NCBI GenBank assembly: GCA_025058175.1
Contig: JANXED010000002.1
Location: 44,505-108,504 of the forward strand
Source of the DNA: Candidatus Calditenuaceae archaeon
GTDB lineage: Archaea > Thermoproteota > Nitrososphaeria_A > Caldarchaeales > Calditenuaceae
Direction of reading: 5' to 3'
DNA: 64,000 nucleotides
Shown: positions 10,418 through 18,265 of the stretch, in pieces
Position numbering within the stretch: position 1 is the first letter of the stretch
Layout: every line of letters starts with the position of its first letter
Made by a program: the position numbers and the translations under genes
The notes under the pieces: model-generated
What the model was told of the DNA's origin: nothing
The model's input: only the letters and a program-made list of their open reading frames with translations
The model's database searches: none

Positions 10418-10450
10418 ACACATATTGAGTCCCCGGCGATCTCAAGGGCG

Positions 10451-11347
10451 ATGAGCGAGCAGCGCGAACCGCTCGTCTACATCGACGGCGAGTTCTACCC
10501 CAAGTCCCAAGCGAAGGTCTCGGTCTTCGACCACGGACTCCTTTACGGAGACGGCGTCTTCGAGGGGATCAGGGTCTACGACGGTGTGGTCTTCAAGCTC
10601 AAGGAGCACATCGACAGGCTCTACAATTCCGCGAAGGTCCTCAGGATCAGAATACCGATGGACAAGGAGACGATGATCGGCGAGGTCGTGAGGACAGTCA
10701 GGGCCAACGGCTTCAGGGACGCGTACATCAGGCTAGTGGTCACGAGGGGCGTCGGCGACCTGGGCCTGGACCCGAGGAAGTGCGGGAGGCCGAGCGTGAT
10801 CATCATCGTCGAGCACCTGGAGCCGATACTGGGGAAGGGCGAGAGGGAGTTCGGTGTATCGGTGATCATCAGCTCGACGAGAAGGGACCCGGTCTACGCC
10901 ACGAGCCACGAGGTCAAGTCCCTCAACTACCTCAACTCGATCCTCGCGAAGATCGAAGCGATTGAGGCTGGCGCCGACGACGCGATCATGCTCGACAGCC
11001 GAGGCTTCCTCTCCGAGGCCACAGGCGCGAACCTCTTCATCGTGCGGGACGGGAAGCTCTACACGCCGCCTGTCACCGCGGGCATCCTCCCCGGGATAAC
11101 GAGGGCGGTCGTGATGGAGATCGCCGCGAGGCTCGGGATACCCGTGATCGAGCGGGACCTCACACCGGTCGAGCTGATGATCGCCGACGAGGCCTTCGTC
11201 ACCGGCACGGGAGCGGAGCTGGTGCCGATAGGGTTCGTGAACAAACTCCCGATCAACGACGGCCGTCCCGGCCCAGTCTTCAGGAAGATCCTCGAGGAGT
11301 TCAACAGGGTGAAGAGGGACCCACGTAACGGAGTGAAGGCACTATAG
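10451..11347 (+). CDS. ilvE: Branched-chain amino acid aminotransferase (class IV)
   Basis: 298 aa, class IV PLP enzyme. Opens with VYIDGEFYPKSQAKVSVFDHGLLYGDGVFEGIR, the family N-terminus. The PLP lysine is in SHEVKSLNYLNSILAKIEA. LSEATGANLFIV, PPVTAGILPGITR and DEAFVTGTGAELVPI complete the active site. Makes or breaks down leucine, isoleucine and valine with glutamate/2-oxoglutarate. The family also contains D-amino acid transaminases and aminodeoxychorismate lyases, but the full-length pattern favours IlvE. An ACACATATT box sits about 30 nt upstream. Confidence 0.93.
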   Translation: MSEQREPLVYIDGEFYPKSQAKVSVFDHGLLYGDGVFEGIRVYDGVVFKLKEHIDRLYNSAKVLRIRIPMDKETMIGEVVRTVRANGFRDAYIRLVVTRGVGDLGLDPRKCGRPSVIIIVEHLEPILGKGEREFGVSVIISSTRRDPVYATSHEVKSLNYLNSILAKIEAIEAGADDAIMLDSRGFLSEATGANLFIVRDGKLYTPPVTAGILPGITRAVVMEIAARLGIPVIERDLTPVELMIADEAFVTGTGAELVPIGFVNKLPINDGRPGPVFRKILEEFNRVKRDPRNGVKAL

Positions 11348-11370
11348 GGCCTGAAACCCGAGCGTCTTCT

Positions 11371-12852
11371 CTAGGCGCCCAACCAATAGAGGATCAGGGA
11401 CTGGACCTGGGGCAGGTAGAGCCCGAACGAGGCTATCAGCGCGAGGAGTACTGCCATCGGAACGGCCATGCTGATCGGCGCGTCGTGGGTGTGCCTGTAC
11501 TCTCCGACCTGGAAGACGTACATGAAGGTCCTGGTGTAGTACCCGAGGGTTATCGCCGTCGCGAGGATCGCGACGAAGGTCAGGGTCCACAGTCCGGCCT
11601 GGAAGCCTCCAAGGAAGATCACCAGCTCGCTGAAGAAGCCCGCGAGGGGCGGGGTGCCGGCGATCGAGAGGCCGCCCACGAGGAAGGCGACCGCGGTGAA
11701 GGGCATCGCGCCGATAAGGCCTCCTAACTTCCTGATGTCCCTCTCCCCCACCGAGTGGATTATCACTCCTGCGGTCATGAAGAGCAGCGACTTCGCGAGC
11801 CCGTGGGTGAAGACCTGAAGTAGGCCGCCGTTGACGCCGAGCGGTATGAAGACCGAGAGGCCGAAGGAGATGTACCCGATCTGGCTGACGGAGCTGTACG
11901 CGAGTATCCTCTTTATGTCGGTCTGGACCAGCGCCATCGCGCCACCCCAGATCATGGTAACGACCGAGAGGAGCGCGACCACGTCGGAGTAGACCCTGAA
12001 CGCGTCGCCCAGCATTCCGATCACGATCCTCGCGAAGGCATAGGCGCCGGTCTTGATCATCACGCCGCTCAGCAGGACGCTTATCGGGGTCGGGGCCTCG
12101 GCGTGGGCGTCGGGGAGCCAAGTGTGAACGGGGAAGAGGGCCATCTTGACCGCGGCCCCCACGAGAATCAGCGCGGATATCGTTACCAGCTCAGGCCTCG
12201 GGCTCGCGGCCGCCATCCTCTCGATCGTCGAGAACTCTACGTTGCCGTAGAGGGCGTTGAGCCAGATGATCCCCGCGAGCAGGGAGAGCGCTCCTGCGTG
12301 GGTCATCGCGAAGTACTTGAACCCGATCACCCTCGCGTTCCCTGTACCCCAGTAGGCGATGAGGAAGTAGCTCGGTATCAGCATGACCTCCCAGAAGATG
12401 TAGAACAGGAAGAGGTTCGTGACCAGCACGACCCCGATCATCCCCCCGACAAAGAGCATCAGGAGCGGGTAGTACACCTCCAGGGCCCTCTCCTTCTCCA
12501 TGTACCTCCACGAGTAGACGCTGGAGAGGAACCCGACGAGCGTGATCAGGAGGAGGAAGAAGTAGCTGAGGCCGTCGAGCCTGAAGCCGAGCGTGAGGCC
12601 GAGCTGCGGGAGCCACGGTATCGACTCTTCGACCACCCTGCCCGCCAGGACGTCGGGGAGGTGAAGGAGCGTGAGGGCGAACGGCACGGCCAGCGTGACC
12701 GAGGAGATCGCCGCGGAGGCCCTCCAGCCCGCGACCCTCCCGTAGATCAGGGCGAGGGGCGCGAAGCCCAGGGGGACCGCGACCATCAGGAGTAACGTCG
12801 GGAAGCCCGGGGCAAGCGACATTTCACGATCCGTCGCGCTGTAGAACCTCAT
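11371..12852 (-). CDS. NuoM/MrpD-like proton-translocating membrane subunit (no partner genes nearby)
   Basis: 493 aa, about 14 membrane helices, the size of complex I subunit M/N or Mrp D subunits. Signature segments are FYIFWEVMLIPSYFLIAYWG (functional Glu) and MALFPVHTWLPDAHAEAPTP (functional Lys/His). Such subunits move protons or sodium in complex I, Fpo, membrane hydrogenases or Mrp antiporters. None of the usual neighbours (NuoL/N/K/H, Mrp subunits, hydrogenase genes) is present. Start may be the second Met, codon 11 (12822). The 3' end is convergent with ilvE, 23 nt apart. Confidence 0.88.
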   Translation of the reverse strand: MRFYSATDREMSLAPGFPTLLLMVAVPLGFAPLALIYGRVAGWRASAAISSVTLAVPFALTLLHLPDVLAGRVVEESIPWLPQLGLTLGFRLDGLSYFFLLLITLVGFLSSVYSWRYMEKERALEVYYPLLMLFVGGMIGVVLVTNLFLFYIFWEVMLIPSYFLIAYWGTGNARVIGFKYFAMTHAGALSLLAGIIWLNALYGNVEFSTIERMAAASPRPELVTISALILVGAAVKMALFPVHTWLPDAHAEAPTPISVLLSGVMIKTGAYAFARIVIGMLGDAFRVYSDVVALLSVVTMIWGGAMALVQTDIKRILAYSSVSQIGYISFGLSVFIPLGVNGGLLQVFTHGLAKSLLFMTAGVIIHSVGERDIRKLGGLIGAMPFTAVAFLVGGLSIAGTPPLAGFFSELVIFLGGFQAGLWTLTFVAILATAITLGYYTRTFMYVFQVGEYRHTHDAPISMAVPMAVLLALIASFGLYLPQVQSLILYWLGA

Positions 12853-12909
12853 AAACCGTTCACGGCGCGAAGAGGAACGGGCAGTCCGGGTCCGCGCGGG
12901 GGAGTAGGA

Positions 12910-12917
12910 GATAAATC
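12910..12917 (+). promoter_or_regulatory. TATA box of the nitroreductase gene
   Basis: GATAAATC is centred 27-28 nt before the ATG at 12942, predicting a leaderless transcript. The reverse reading GATTTATC could also serve the divergent NuoM-like gene with a leader of about 35 nt. Confidence 0.5.
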
Positions 12918-12941
12918 CGGAGGGGCGAAGGCCCCAACGGA

Positions 12942-13457
12942 ATGCCCCAGACGGTCTCGGAGGCGATCCGGAGGAGGCTCGACTGGAGGAGCTTCGCGGA
13001 GAGGCCCGTCCCGAGGGAGGATGTGATCGCGATACTCGACGCAGCGAGGTGGGCGGGGAGCGGGAAGAACGCCCAGCACTGGAGGTTCGTGCTGGTCGAG
13101 GGCAGGGAGGAGCTGAAGTGGCTCGCGGACCACTCTCCGAGCGGCAGGTGGTTGGCTGGGGCAGCGTTCGCGGTGATCGTGACGACTGACCCCTCCTATC
13201 CCTACCACAAGCTCGACGCCGGCAGGGCCCTCACCAACATGCAGCTCGAGGCCTGGAGCAGGGGAATAGTCTCCTGCATCACGACGGGCTTCGACGAGAG
13301 GGCTATCAGGGAGAGGTACGGCATACCGGAGGGGCGCTCGATCGACCTGATCGTCGGCTTCGGCTACCCCGATAGGAGGCTGGTCGGTAGGAAGAGCAGG
13401 AGGCCGTTACGGGAGCTGGCGTACGAGGGCAGGTACGGCGCGCCTCTCGGGGCATGA
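12942..13457 (+). CDS. Nitroreductase family FMN protein
   Basis: 171 aa, compact member of the nitroreductase superfamily. The family opening is recognisable (AIRRRLDWRSFAERPVPREDVIAILDAARWAGSGKNAQHWRF), including the FMN-binding RR-SF and the AxSGxNxQxWRF-like motif. It ends with LIVGFGYPDRR. NAD(P)H- or F420-dependent reduction of an unknown substrate is expected. The stop overlaps the elp3 start by 4 nt (13454-13457), so the two form an operon without obvious functional link. Confidence 0.88.
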   Translation: MPQTVSEAIRRRLDWRSFAERPVPREDVIAILDAARWAGSGKNAQHWRFVLVEGREELKWLADHSPSGRWLAGAAFAVIVTTDPSYPYHKLDAGRALTNMQLEAWSRGIVSCITTGFDERAIRERYGIPEGRSIDLIVGFGYPDRRLVGRKSRRPLRELAYEGRYGAPLGA

Positions 13458-15034
13458 GCGGGACGGCAGCGGGCCTCGCGAGGACAGTGGCCGCGGAGAT
13501 CGCGAGGAGGGGAGTCACAGACAAGTCCGAGGCGAACAGGGTCAAAGTCGAGGTCGCGAAGTCGCTGAGGGCGGGCTTCGTCCCGTCGGACGCAGAGGTC
13601 GTCCGCGCGCTGATCGAGATGGGCCACCGGGAGATCGCGGAGGCGCTCAGGGCGAAGCCGGTGAAGACGAGGTCAGGCGTCTCGGTCATCACGGTGGTCC
13701 TTCCGCTCTTCCTCTGCCCCCACGGTCGCTGCGTCTACTGCCCGGGAGGAGGAAGCACCGGAGTTCCCCAGAGCTACACGGGAAGGGAGGCGTGGGTCGA
13801 CTTCGCGAGGTCGATCGGCTATGACGTCAGGCTCCAGGTCGAGGCCCAGGCCTCCAAGCTGGGGAGTATGGGCCATCGGGTCGACAAGGTCGAGCTGATC
13901 TTCATCGGCGGGACGTTCACCGCGGCTCCCCTCGAGTTCCAGAGGAGGGCGATCAAGGAGGCGCTCGACGGACTCCACGGCCCCTCCACCTCGCTAAGGG
14001 AGGCGCTCGAGAGGGCCGAGAGCGCGATGCCCCGGGTCTCGGGGATTACCGTCGAGACGAAGCCCGATTGGGCGAAGGGGAGCGTCGGCGACGAGCTACT
14101 CCGGATGGGCGTCACGAGGGTCGAGATAGGCGTACAGGCGCTCGACGACGAAGTCTACCGGATCGTGAGGAGGGGCCATACGGTCCAGGACGTCGCCTAC
14201 GCGACCGCGGACCTGAGGGACAGGGCCTTTAAGGTGACCTACCACGTGATGCCGGGCCTCCCAAGGAGCACGCCCCAGAGGGACCGGGAGTGGTTCAGGC
14301 AGCTCTTCGACGACCCGAGGTTCAGGCCCGACGCGCTTAAGGTCTACCCGACGATGGTCCTGCCCGGGACGCCGCTTCACGCGATGTACGCGCGGGGCGA
14401 GTACGAGCCCTACGACCTCGAGGAGATGGTGGAGCTGCTGGTGGACTGGCTGAGCTTCGTACCTCCCTACGTCAGGGTGAACAGGATCAGGAGGGAGATA
14501 CCGGAGGAGGCAGCAGTCGCCGGCGCGTGGCCCGGGAACCTAAGGCAGCTGGTCGAGGCGAGGATGCGGAGCAGGGGCCTGAGGTGCAGGTGCGTGAGGT
14601 GCAGGGAGGTCGGGAACCCGGAGGCCTGGGACGGAGTAGACCCTTCCGAGGTGACTTTCGAGGTCTCGGAGCTCCGGTATGAGGCCTCGGGAGGCACGGA
14701 GTTCTTCCTCTCCTACGAGGACCCGGAGAGTGGGCTACTGGCCGGACTCCTGAGGCTCAGGCTCCCGGAGAGGGACGTTAACGGGCTGACTGAGGGCGCG
14801 GCGCTCGTGAGGGAGCTCCACGTCTACGGCCCGTTGGTCCCGGTCGGTCGCAAGGACCCGGTGTCATGGCAGCACAAGGGCATCGGCGCAAAGCTGATGG
14901 CGAGGGCAGAGGAGATCGCCGGTTCAGAGGGGAGAAGGAGGGTGCTGGTGATCAGCGGCGTCGGTGTGAGGGAGTACTACTACAGGCTTGGGTACAGGAG
15001 GTTCGGGCCCTACGTCGCCAAGGACCTCCGCTGA
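13454..15034 (+). CDS. elp3: Elp3 tRNA uridine-34 carboxymethylase (radical SAM + GNAT)
   Basis: 526 aa. Archaeal single-protein Elp3 that adds a carboxymethyl-type group to C5 of wobble uridine. The Fe-S motif is CPHGRCVYC (C88, C93, C96), followed by IFIGGTFTAAP and the radical-SAM barrel (GITVETKPDW, VTRVEIGVQALDDEVYRIVRRGH). A C-terminal GNAT acetyltransferase domain covers roughly 370-526 (QHKGIGAKLMARAEEIA, ISGVGVREYYYRLGY). The central IRREIPEEAAVAG and CRCVRCREVG segments match the family. Co-transcribed with the nitroreductase gene. Confidence 0.96.
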   Translation: MSGTAAGLARTVAAEIARRGVTDKSEANRVKVEVAKSLRAGFVPSDAEVVRALIEMGHREIAEALRAKPVKTRSGVSVITVVLPLFLCPHGRCVYCPGGGSTGVPQSYTGREAWVDFARSIGYDVRLQVEAQASKLGSMGHRVDKVELIFIGGTFTAAPLEFQRRAIKEALDGLHGPSTSLREALERAESAMPRVSGITVETKPDWAKGSVGDELLRMGVTRVEIGVQALDDEVYRIVRRGHTVQDVAYATADLRDRAFKVTYHVMPGLPRSTPQRDREWFRQLFDDPRFRPDALKVYPTMVLPGTPLHAMYARGEYEPYDLEEMVELLVDWLSFVPPYVRVNRIRREIPEEAAVAGAWPGNLRQLVEARMRSRGLRCRCVRCREVGNPEAWDGVDPSEVTFEVSELRYEASGGTEFFLSYEDPESGLLAGLLRLRLPERDVNGLTEGAALVRELHVYGPLVPVGRKDPVSWQHKGIGAKLMARAEEIAGSEGRRRVLVISGVGVREYYYRLGYRRFGPYVAKDLR

Positions 15035-15036
15035 CC

Positions 15037-16275
15037 TCAGAAGAGCGTTACCTTCCCCTCCAGTATCTCCGACGTCAGCCTGGTGACGTTGTCGAGCTCC
15101 TCGTTGACGATGCTGTTGACCTCGTAGACGTCGCCCGACCTGACGGCCCTCGCGGGGACGTAGCTGACCGTGACTGAGAGCGGCTGGTCGATCCTCTTCC
15201 CTATTTGGGACAGGAGCTTGACGTAGACCTCATCGAAGGCGTCCGTGCTCTCATAGATCCTCCTGGCCATCTTGAACGCGAGGACGTTGTAGATCTTCCC
15301 GACGTGAGAGATGGGGTTCTTCCCCGCGGTGGCCTCCATCGACATGTACCTGAAAGGCGTTATCAGCCCCGAGGCCCTATTGCCCCTCCCCGCGTTGCCG
15401 TCGTCGCCGTGCTCCGCGGAGGTCCCCGTCACCGTGAGGTAAACGGTGCTCCTCTCGGGCTGGCCGGGGTAGATCCTGTCGGCGGTGTTGACGTTCACCG
15501 TGACCTCGAACTCGGGCGCTATCTTGGTGGCGAGGTCCGCGACCTCATCGGCCAATTGCTGCTTCACGTTGACGTAGTGATCGAGGTCATAGGTCAGGTG
15601 GGAGACGATGCCGTTGGCGACGGTCAACGTCACCTTGTTACCGATTCTCAGGCCCATGACCTTGCAGTCCTCCCCGCTCTCCTTGATCCTCGACTTGAAC
15701 TCCTTCGAGTTGATCGTCCTCTCGGTCATCAGGACCAGTCTCTCGAGGGGCGTGAAGGGCGCGAACCCTACGCCGAAGGACGTGTCGTTAGCTAGCGGGA
15801 CCTCCTCGCGGGCCTCCACGACGCTCACGAGGTCGACGCTCCCGGGCTTCACCTTGTAGTCGAAGATGACGTGCCTATCGGGGTCGAGGAACCTGAAGTT
15901 CCCCTTGACGAACTCCTTTCCCGCCTCCAGGATGATCTCCCCCACGGGTATCTCCTCGTTGTTGCTGCCCTTGTTCACCTGCGTCGTCGCCCTCCCCGCG
16001 ACCACGATCAGTATCGGCTCGAGGAGCTCTCCTCCCCCGAACCTCGGGGCCGACCTCCCTCCGACGAGGAGGCCCTTGTCGAGGTTGTGGTGGAGTATCC
16101 TGTTGAACCGCTCGAGGTAGTACTTCGAGAGCTTCACGCTCGACGCCTCACAGACCGAGTCGATGATGAAGTCCGGGTGGCCCAATCCCTTCCGCTCGAC
16201 GATCTCAGCGTCCCTTCTGTGCACTGGCAGGGACTTCACCTCCTCGAAGACGACGTTACGGCCTGACATCGTCAT
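15037..16275 (-). CDS. mat: Archaeal S-adenosylmethionine synthetase
   Basis: 412 aa, about the normal length of the archaeal MAT family, which is distinct from bacterial MetK. Diagnostic sequence: [65 protein letters not shown] and [18 protein letters not shown]. Makes SAM from ATP and methionine, feeding the radical-SAM enzymes and methyltransferases in this window. Its stop is only 2 nt from the elp3 stop (convergent). [10 protein letters not shown] (second Met) is an alternative start. Confidence 0.97.
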   Translation of the reverse strand: MTMSGRNVVFEEVKSLPVHRRDAEIVERKGLGHPDFIIDSVCEASSVKLSKYYLERFNRILHHNLDKGLLVGGRSAPRFGGGELLEPILIVVAGRATTQVNKGSNNEEIPVGEIILEAGKEFVKGNFRFLDPDRHVIFDYKVKPGSVDLVSVVEAREEVPLANDTSFGVGFAPFTPLERLVLMTERTINSKEFKSRIKESGEDCKVMGLRIGNKVTLTVANGIVSHLTYDLDHYVNVKQQLADEVADLATKIAPEFEVTVNVNTADRIYPGQPERSTVYLTVTGTSAEHGDDGNAGRGNRASGLITPFRYMSMEATAGKNPISHVGKIYNVLAFKMARRIYESTDAFDEVYVKLLSQIGKRIDQPLSVTVSYVPARAVRSGDVYEVNSIVNEELDNVTRLTSEILEGKVTLF

Positions 16276-16333
16276 CTCTACGCGTTCTCCCGGAGATAGC
16301 TCCTATTTTGATCTACCCCCCTCGACTGAGCCT

Positions 16334-16573
16334 TCAGAGGGAGTCGACGACGGCGACGTAAACGATGTTGTTGCCGCGTATGAGGAGGTGCGGGTAAGAG
16401 GCCCTGCGGTTGCCGTTGACGTATTCCTCGACCCGCTCCAAGACCAGGTTCATGTAAGTGTCGACCTCGATCAGCCTCCCGACGTACTCCGCCTCGTTCT
16501 TCAGAACCACGCGCACCTCCTTATTGACGGAGTTCCTCAGCACCTCGATCGGCCTTCCGGTCTGCAACGACAA
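16334..16573 (-). CDS. lsm: Sm-like (Lsm) RNA-binding protein
   Basis: 79 aa, an archaeal Lsm monomer expected to form a heptameric ring that binds U-rich RNA. Sm1 motif: VRVVLKNEAEYVGRLIEVDTYMNLVLE. Sm2 motif: PHLLIRGNNIVYV. In many archaea this gene is followed by rpl37e, but here the downstream neighbour is mat, so that linkage is absent. Confidence 0.93.
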   Translation of the reverse strand: MSLQTGRPIEVLRNSVNKEVRVVLKNEAEYVGRLIEVDTYMNLVLERVEEYVNGNRRASYPHLLIRGNNIVYVAVVDSL

Positions 16574-16647
16574 CCTCCCTTCTCACCCGCAGTTGCCCGC
16601 CAGATCCTCATAAGTGTATTCCCGTGGGAGAGCGAGGGACGAGGCAG

Positions 16648-17304
16648 TCAGGACGCGACCTTGACGAGCTCGCTGAAGCAGATACCGCACGCGTAAAGGT
16701 TCCCGGAGATCCGCCTAGCGTAGCTGAGCGGCGCGCCGCAGACCGGACAAGAGTCGGCGTGAGACTTGGGGAACACGTAGCCGCAGTAACCGCACGAGTC
16801 GGCCTGGAGCTCCGCGCTCTGCCCGCACTGGGGACACACCTTCCATTCGCTCCTCGTCTTCACGGAGAACTGCTTGGTCACAGGTGCCGGAGGGCTGGAG
16901 TTGCTCTGCCTCGCCGGAGGCGCCGACCTCACCGATGGGCTCGGGGCCGACGTTCGCCCAGCAGTAGCCTGCTGGGACTGCTTGGGCCCGACCGACATGG
17001 CGGGTGCCTCCCGGACAACTCCCTTCAGTGACACCGCCCCTTCCGCCTCCGCGAGTCTCGACTCTAGGATCTGCGACGCGACCAGCTCCCTCACGCCCTT
17101 CCTGAACGTGTAGGCGCCTATGAGCGAGGGAGGAACTCCGGCCATCGAGAGGAGGAGGTAGATCGGGACCGAGGGGATCACCTCGACCGCGAGGGCGTCC
17201 CCCAAAGGCGTCCCGAGGGCGATCAGGTAGATGAGGGTCGGGGCGAGGGCGACACCGAGCCCCAGAACGGAGAGCACAAGCCCCACGGTAATCTTCGATG
17301 CCAT
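16648..17304 (-). CDS. Membrane-anchored double zinc-ribbon protein, unknown function
   Basis: 218 aa. Two N-terminal membrane helices (VGLVLSVLGLGVALAPTLIY and PIYLLLSMAGVPPSLIGAY) end in a basic TFRKGVREL. A Ser/Pro/Ala-rich linker follows (about 95-145). The C-terminus has two zinc-ribbon-like modules: CPQCGQSAELQADSCGYCG and CPVCGAPLSYA, then YACGICF. The zinc part is predicted to lie in the cytoplasm. The membrane module is clearly similar to the 80-aa protein at 47445-47687. No known function. Confidence 0.7.
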   Translation of the reverse strand: MASKITVGLVLSVLGLGVALAPTLIYLIALGTPLGDALAVEVIPSVPIYLLLSMAGVPPSLIGAYTFRKGVRELVASQILESRLAEAEGAVSLKGVVREAPAMSVGPKQSQQATAGRTSAPSPSVRSAPPARQSNSSPPAPVTKQFSVKTRSEWKVCPQCGQSAELQADSCGYCGYVFPKSHADSCPVCGAPLSYARRISGNLYACGICFSELVKVAS

Positions 17305-17365
17305 GCTTACCCCCCGCTCCGGCCCGGCCGTATTTATAACATTATTTCCGAACTGTCCCTCGGTC

Positions 17366-18265
17366 TTACTGCGGGGCGCCCGACTGGAGGACCGAGCTCA
17401 GGAAGTCCTCGACCATCGTCGGAGGGACCTCGAGGTGGTAGCGCCTGACGAAGAAGTAGACGACGTTCTGGACGTCCCTTCTGAGGTAGAACTCGGCGTT
17501 AGGGTGGTCCCTGCCGACCCACTGCGGCCAGTCTATTATCCAGGGCCTCCCCTCTTGGTCGAGCATCACGTTGTATGCGCTGAGGTCCCTGTGGATTACC
17601 CCGGCCTCGTAGGCGTCCTTGATCGACTTAAGGAGCTCCTCGAGGATCAGCTCCGGCGGCCTCTGGACCGACCTGACCCTCACCAGCAGGCGGCCCTCGA
17701 TCAGCTGGGCGACGACCGCGTGCCTGTTCCTGTAGACCGGACGGGGGACCGGGAGACCGGCAGCGCTCAGGGTCCTGAGGGCGCTGATTTCGTTGGACGC
17801 GAACCTCACCGACGCGGCCAGGTAACTCCCGAGCTCGGAGGGGATCTCCCTCGTCCTCCTGTACCTAGTCATGCTGGTCCTGCCTGCCCTGTACAGCTTC
17901 AGGGAGACCCGCTCGCCCTCTGGGGTGACCGCCTCGTAGACGTCGGCCTCCTTCCCGACCCCGAGCGCTCCGCCGACCGAGGCCAGGATGCCCCTCCTCA
18001 GCATCGTCCTGAGGGCGAGTGCGTCGAGGCCGGCGTAGTTCAGGACGTATCCCTGAGCCCTCCCGTGGGGAGCCCAGACCAGCGAGGCTCCGTGGAGGTC
18101 CTTCAGCAGCTTCGCGACGTAATCCCCGGAGAGCCCGAGGTCCCTCGAGATCGCCTCTGGGAGGGCCGCGGAGCCCCTCAGCGAGCTCCGCTCGATCGCC
18201 CGGAGAACGTTGAAATGCCTGTCTGAGAGCTCTTCGACCGCCCTCAGCGTCCTAGCCAGCTCCAA
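17366..18265 (-). CDS. rio2: Rio2-type serine kinase/ATPase
   Basis: 299 aa. An N-terminal winged helix (about 10-85: DRHFNVLRAIERSS) precedes a RIO kinase core. ATP-binding region GVGKEADVYEAV, catalytic loop HRDLSAYNVML and metal-binding IIDWPQWV are diagnostic of Rio2, which acts in late 30S subunit maturation. Its start overlaps the last codons of ileS by 14 nt, so it is the second gene of an ileS-rio2 operon. Confidence 0.95.
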   Translation of the reverse strand: MELARTLRAVEELSDRHFNVLRAIERSSLRGSAALPEAISRDLGLSGDYVAKLLKDLHGASLVWAPHGRAQGYVLNYAGLDALALRTMLRRGILASVGGALGVGKEADVYEAVTPEGERVSLKLYRAGRTSMTRYRRTREIPSELGSYLAASVRFASNEISALRTLSAAGLPVPRPVYRNRHAVVAQLIEGRLLVRVRSVQRPPELILEELLKSIKDAYEAGVIHRDLSAYNVMLDQEGRPWIIDWPQWVGRDHPNAEFYLRRDVQNVVYFFVRRYHLEVPPTMVEDFLSSVLQSGAPQ

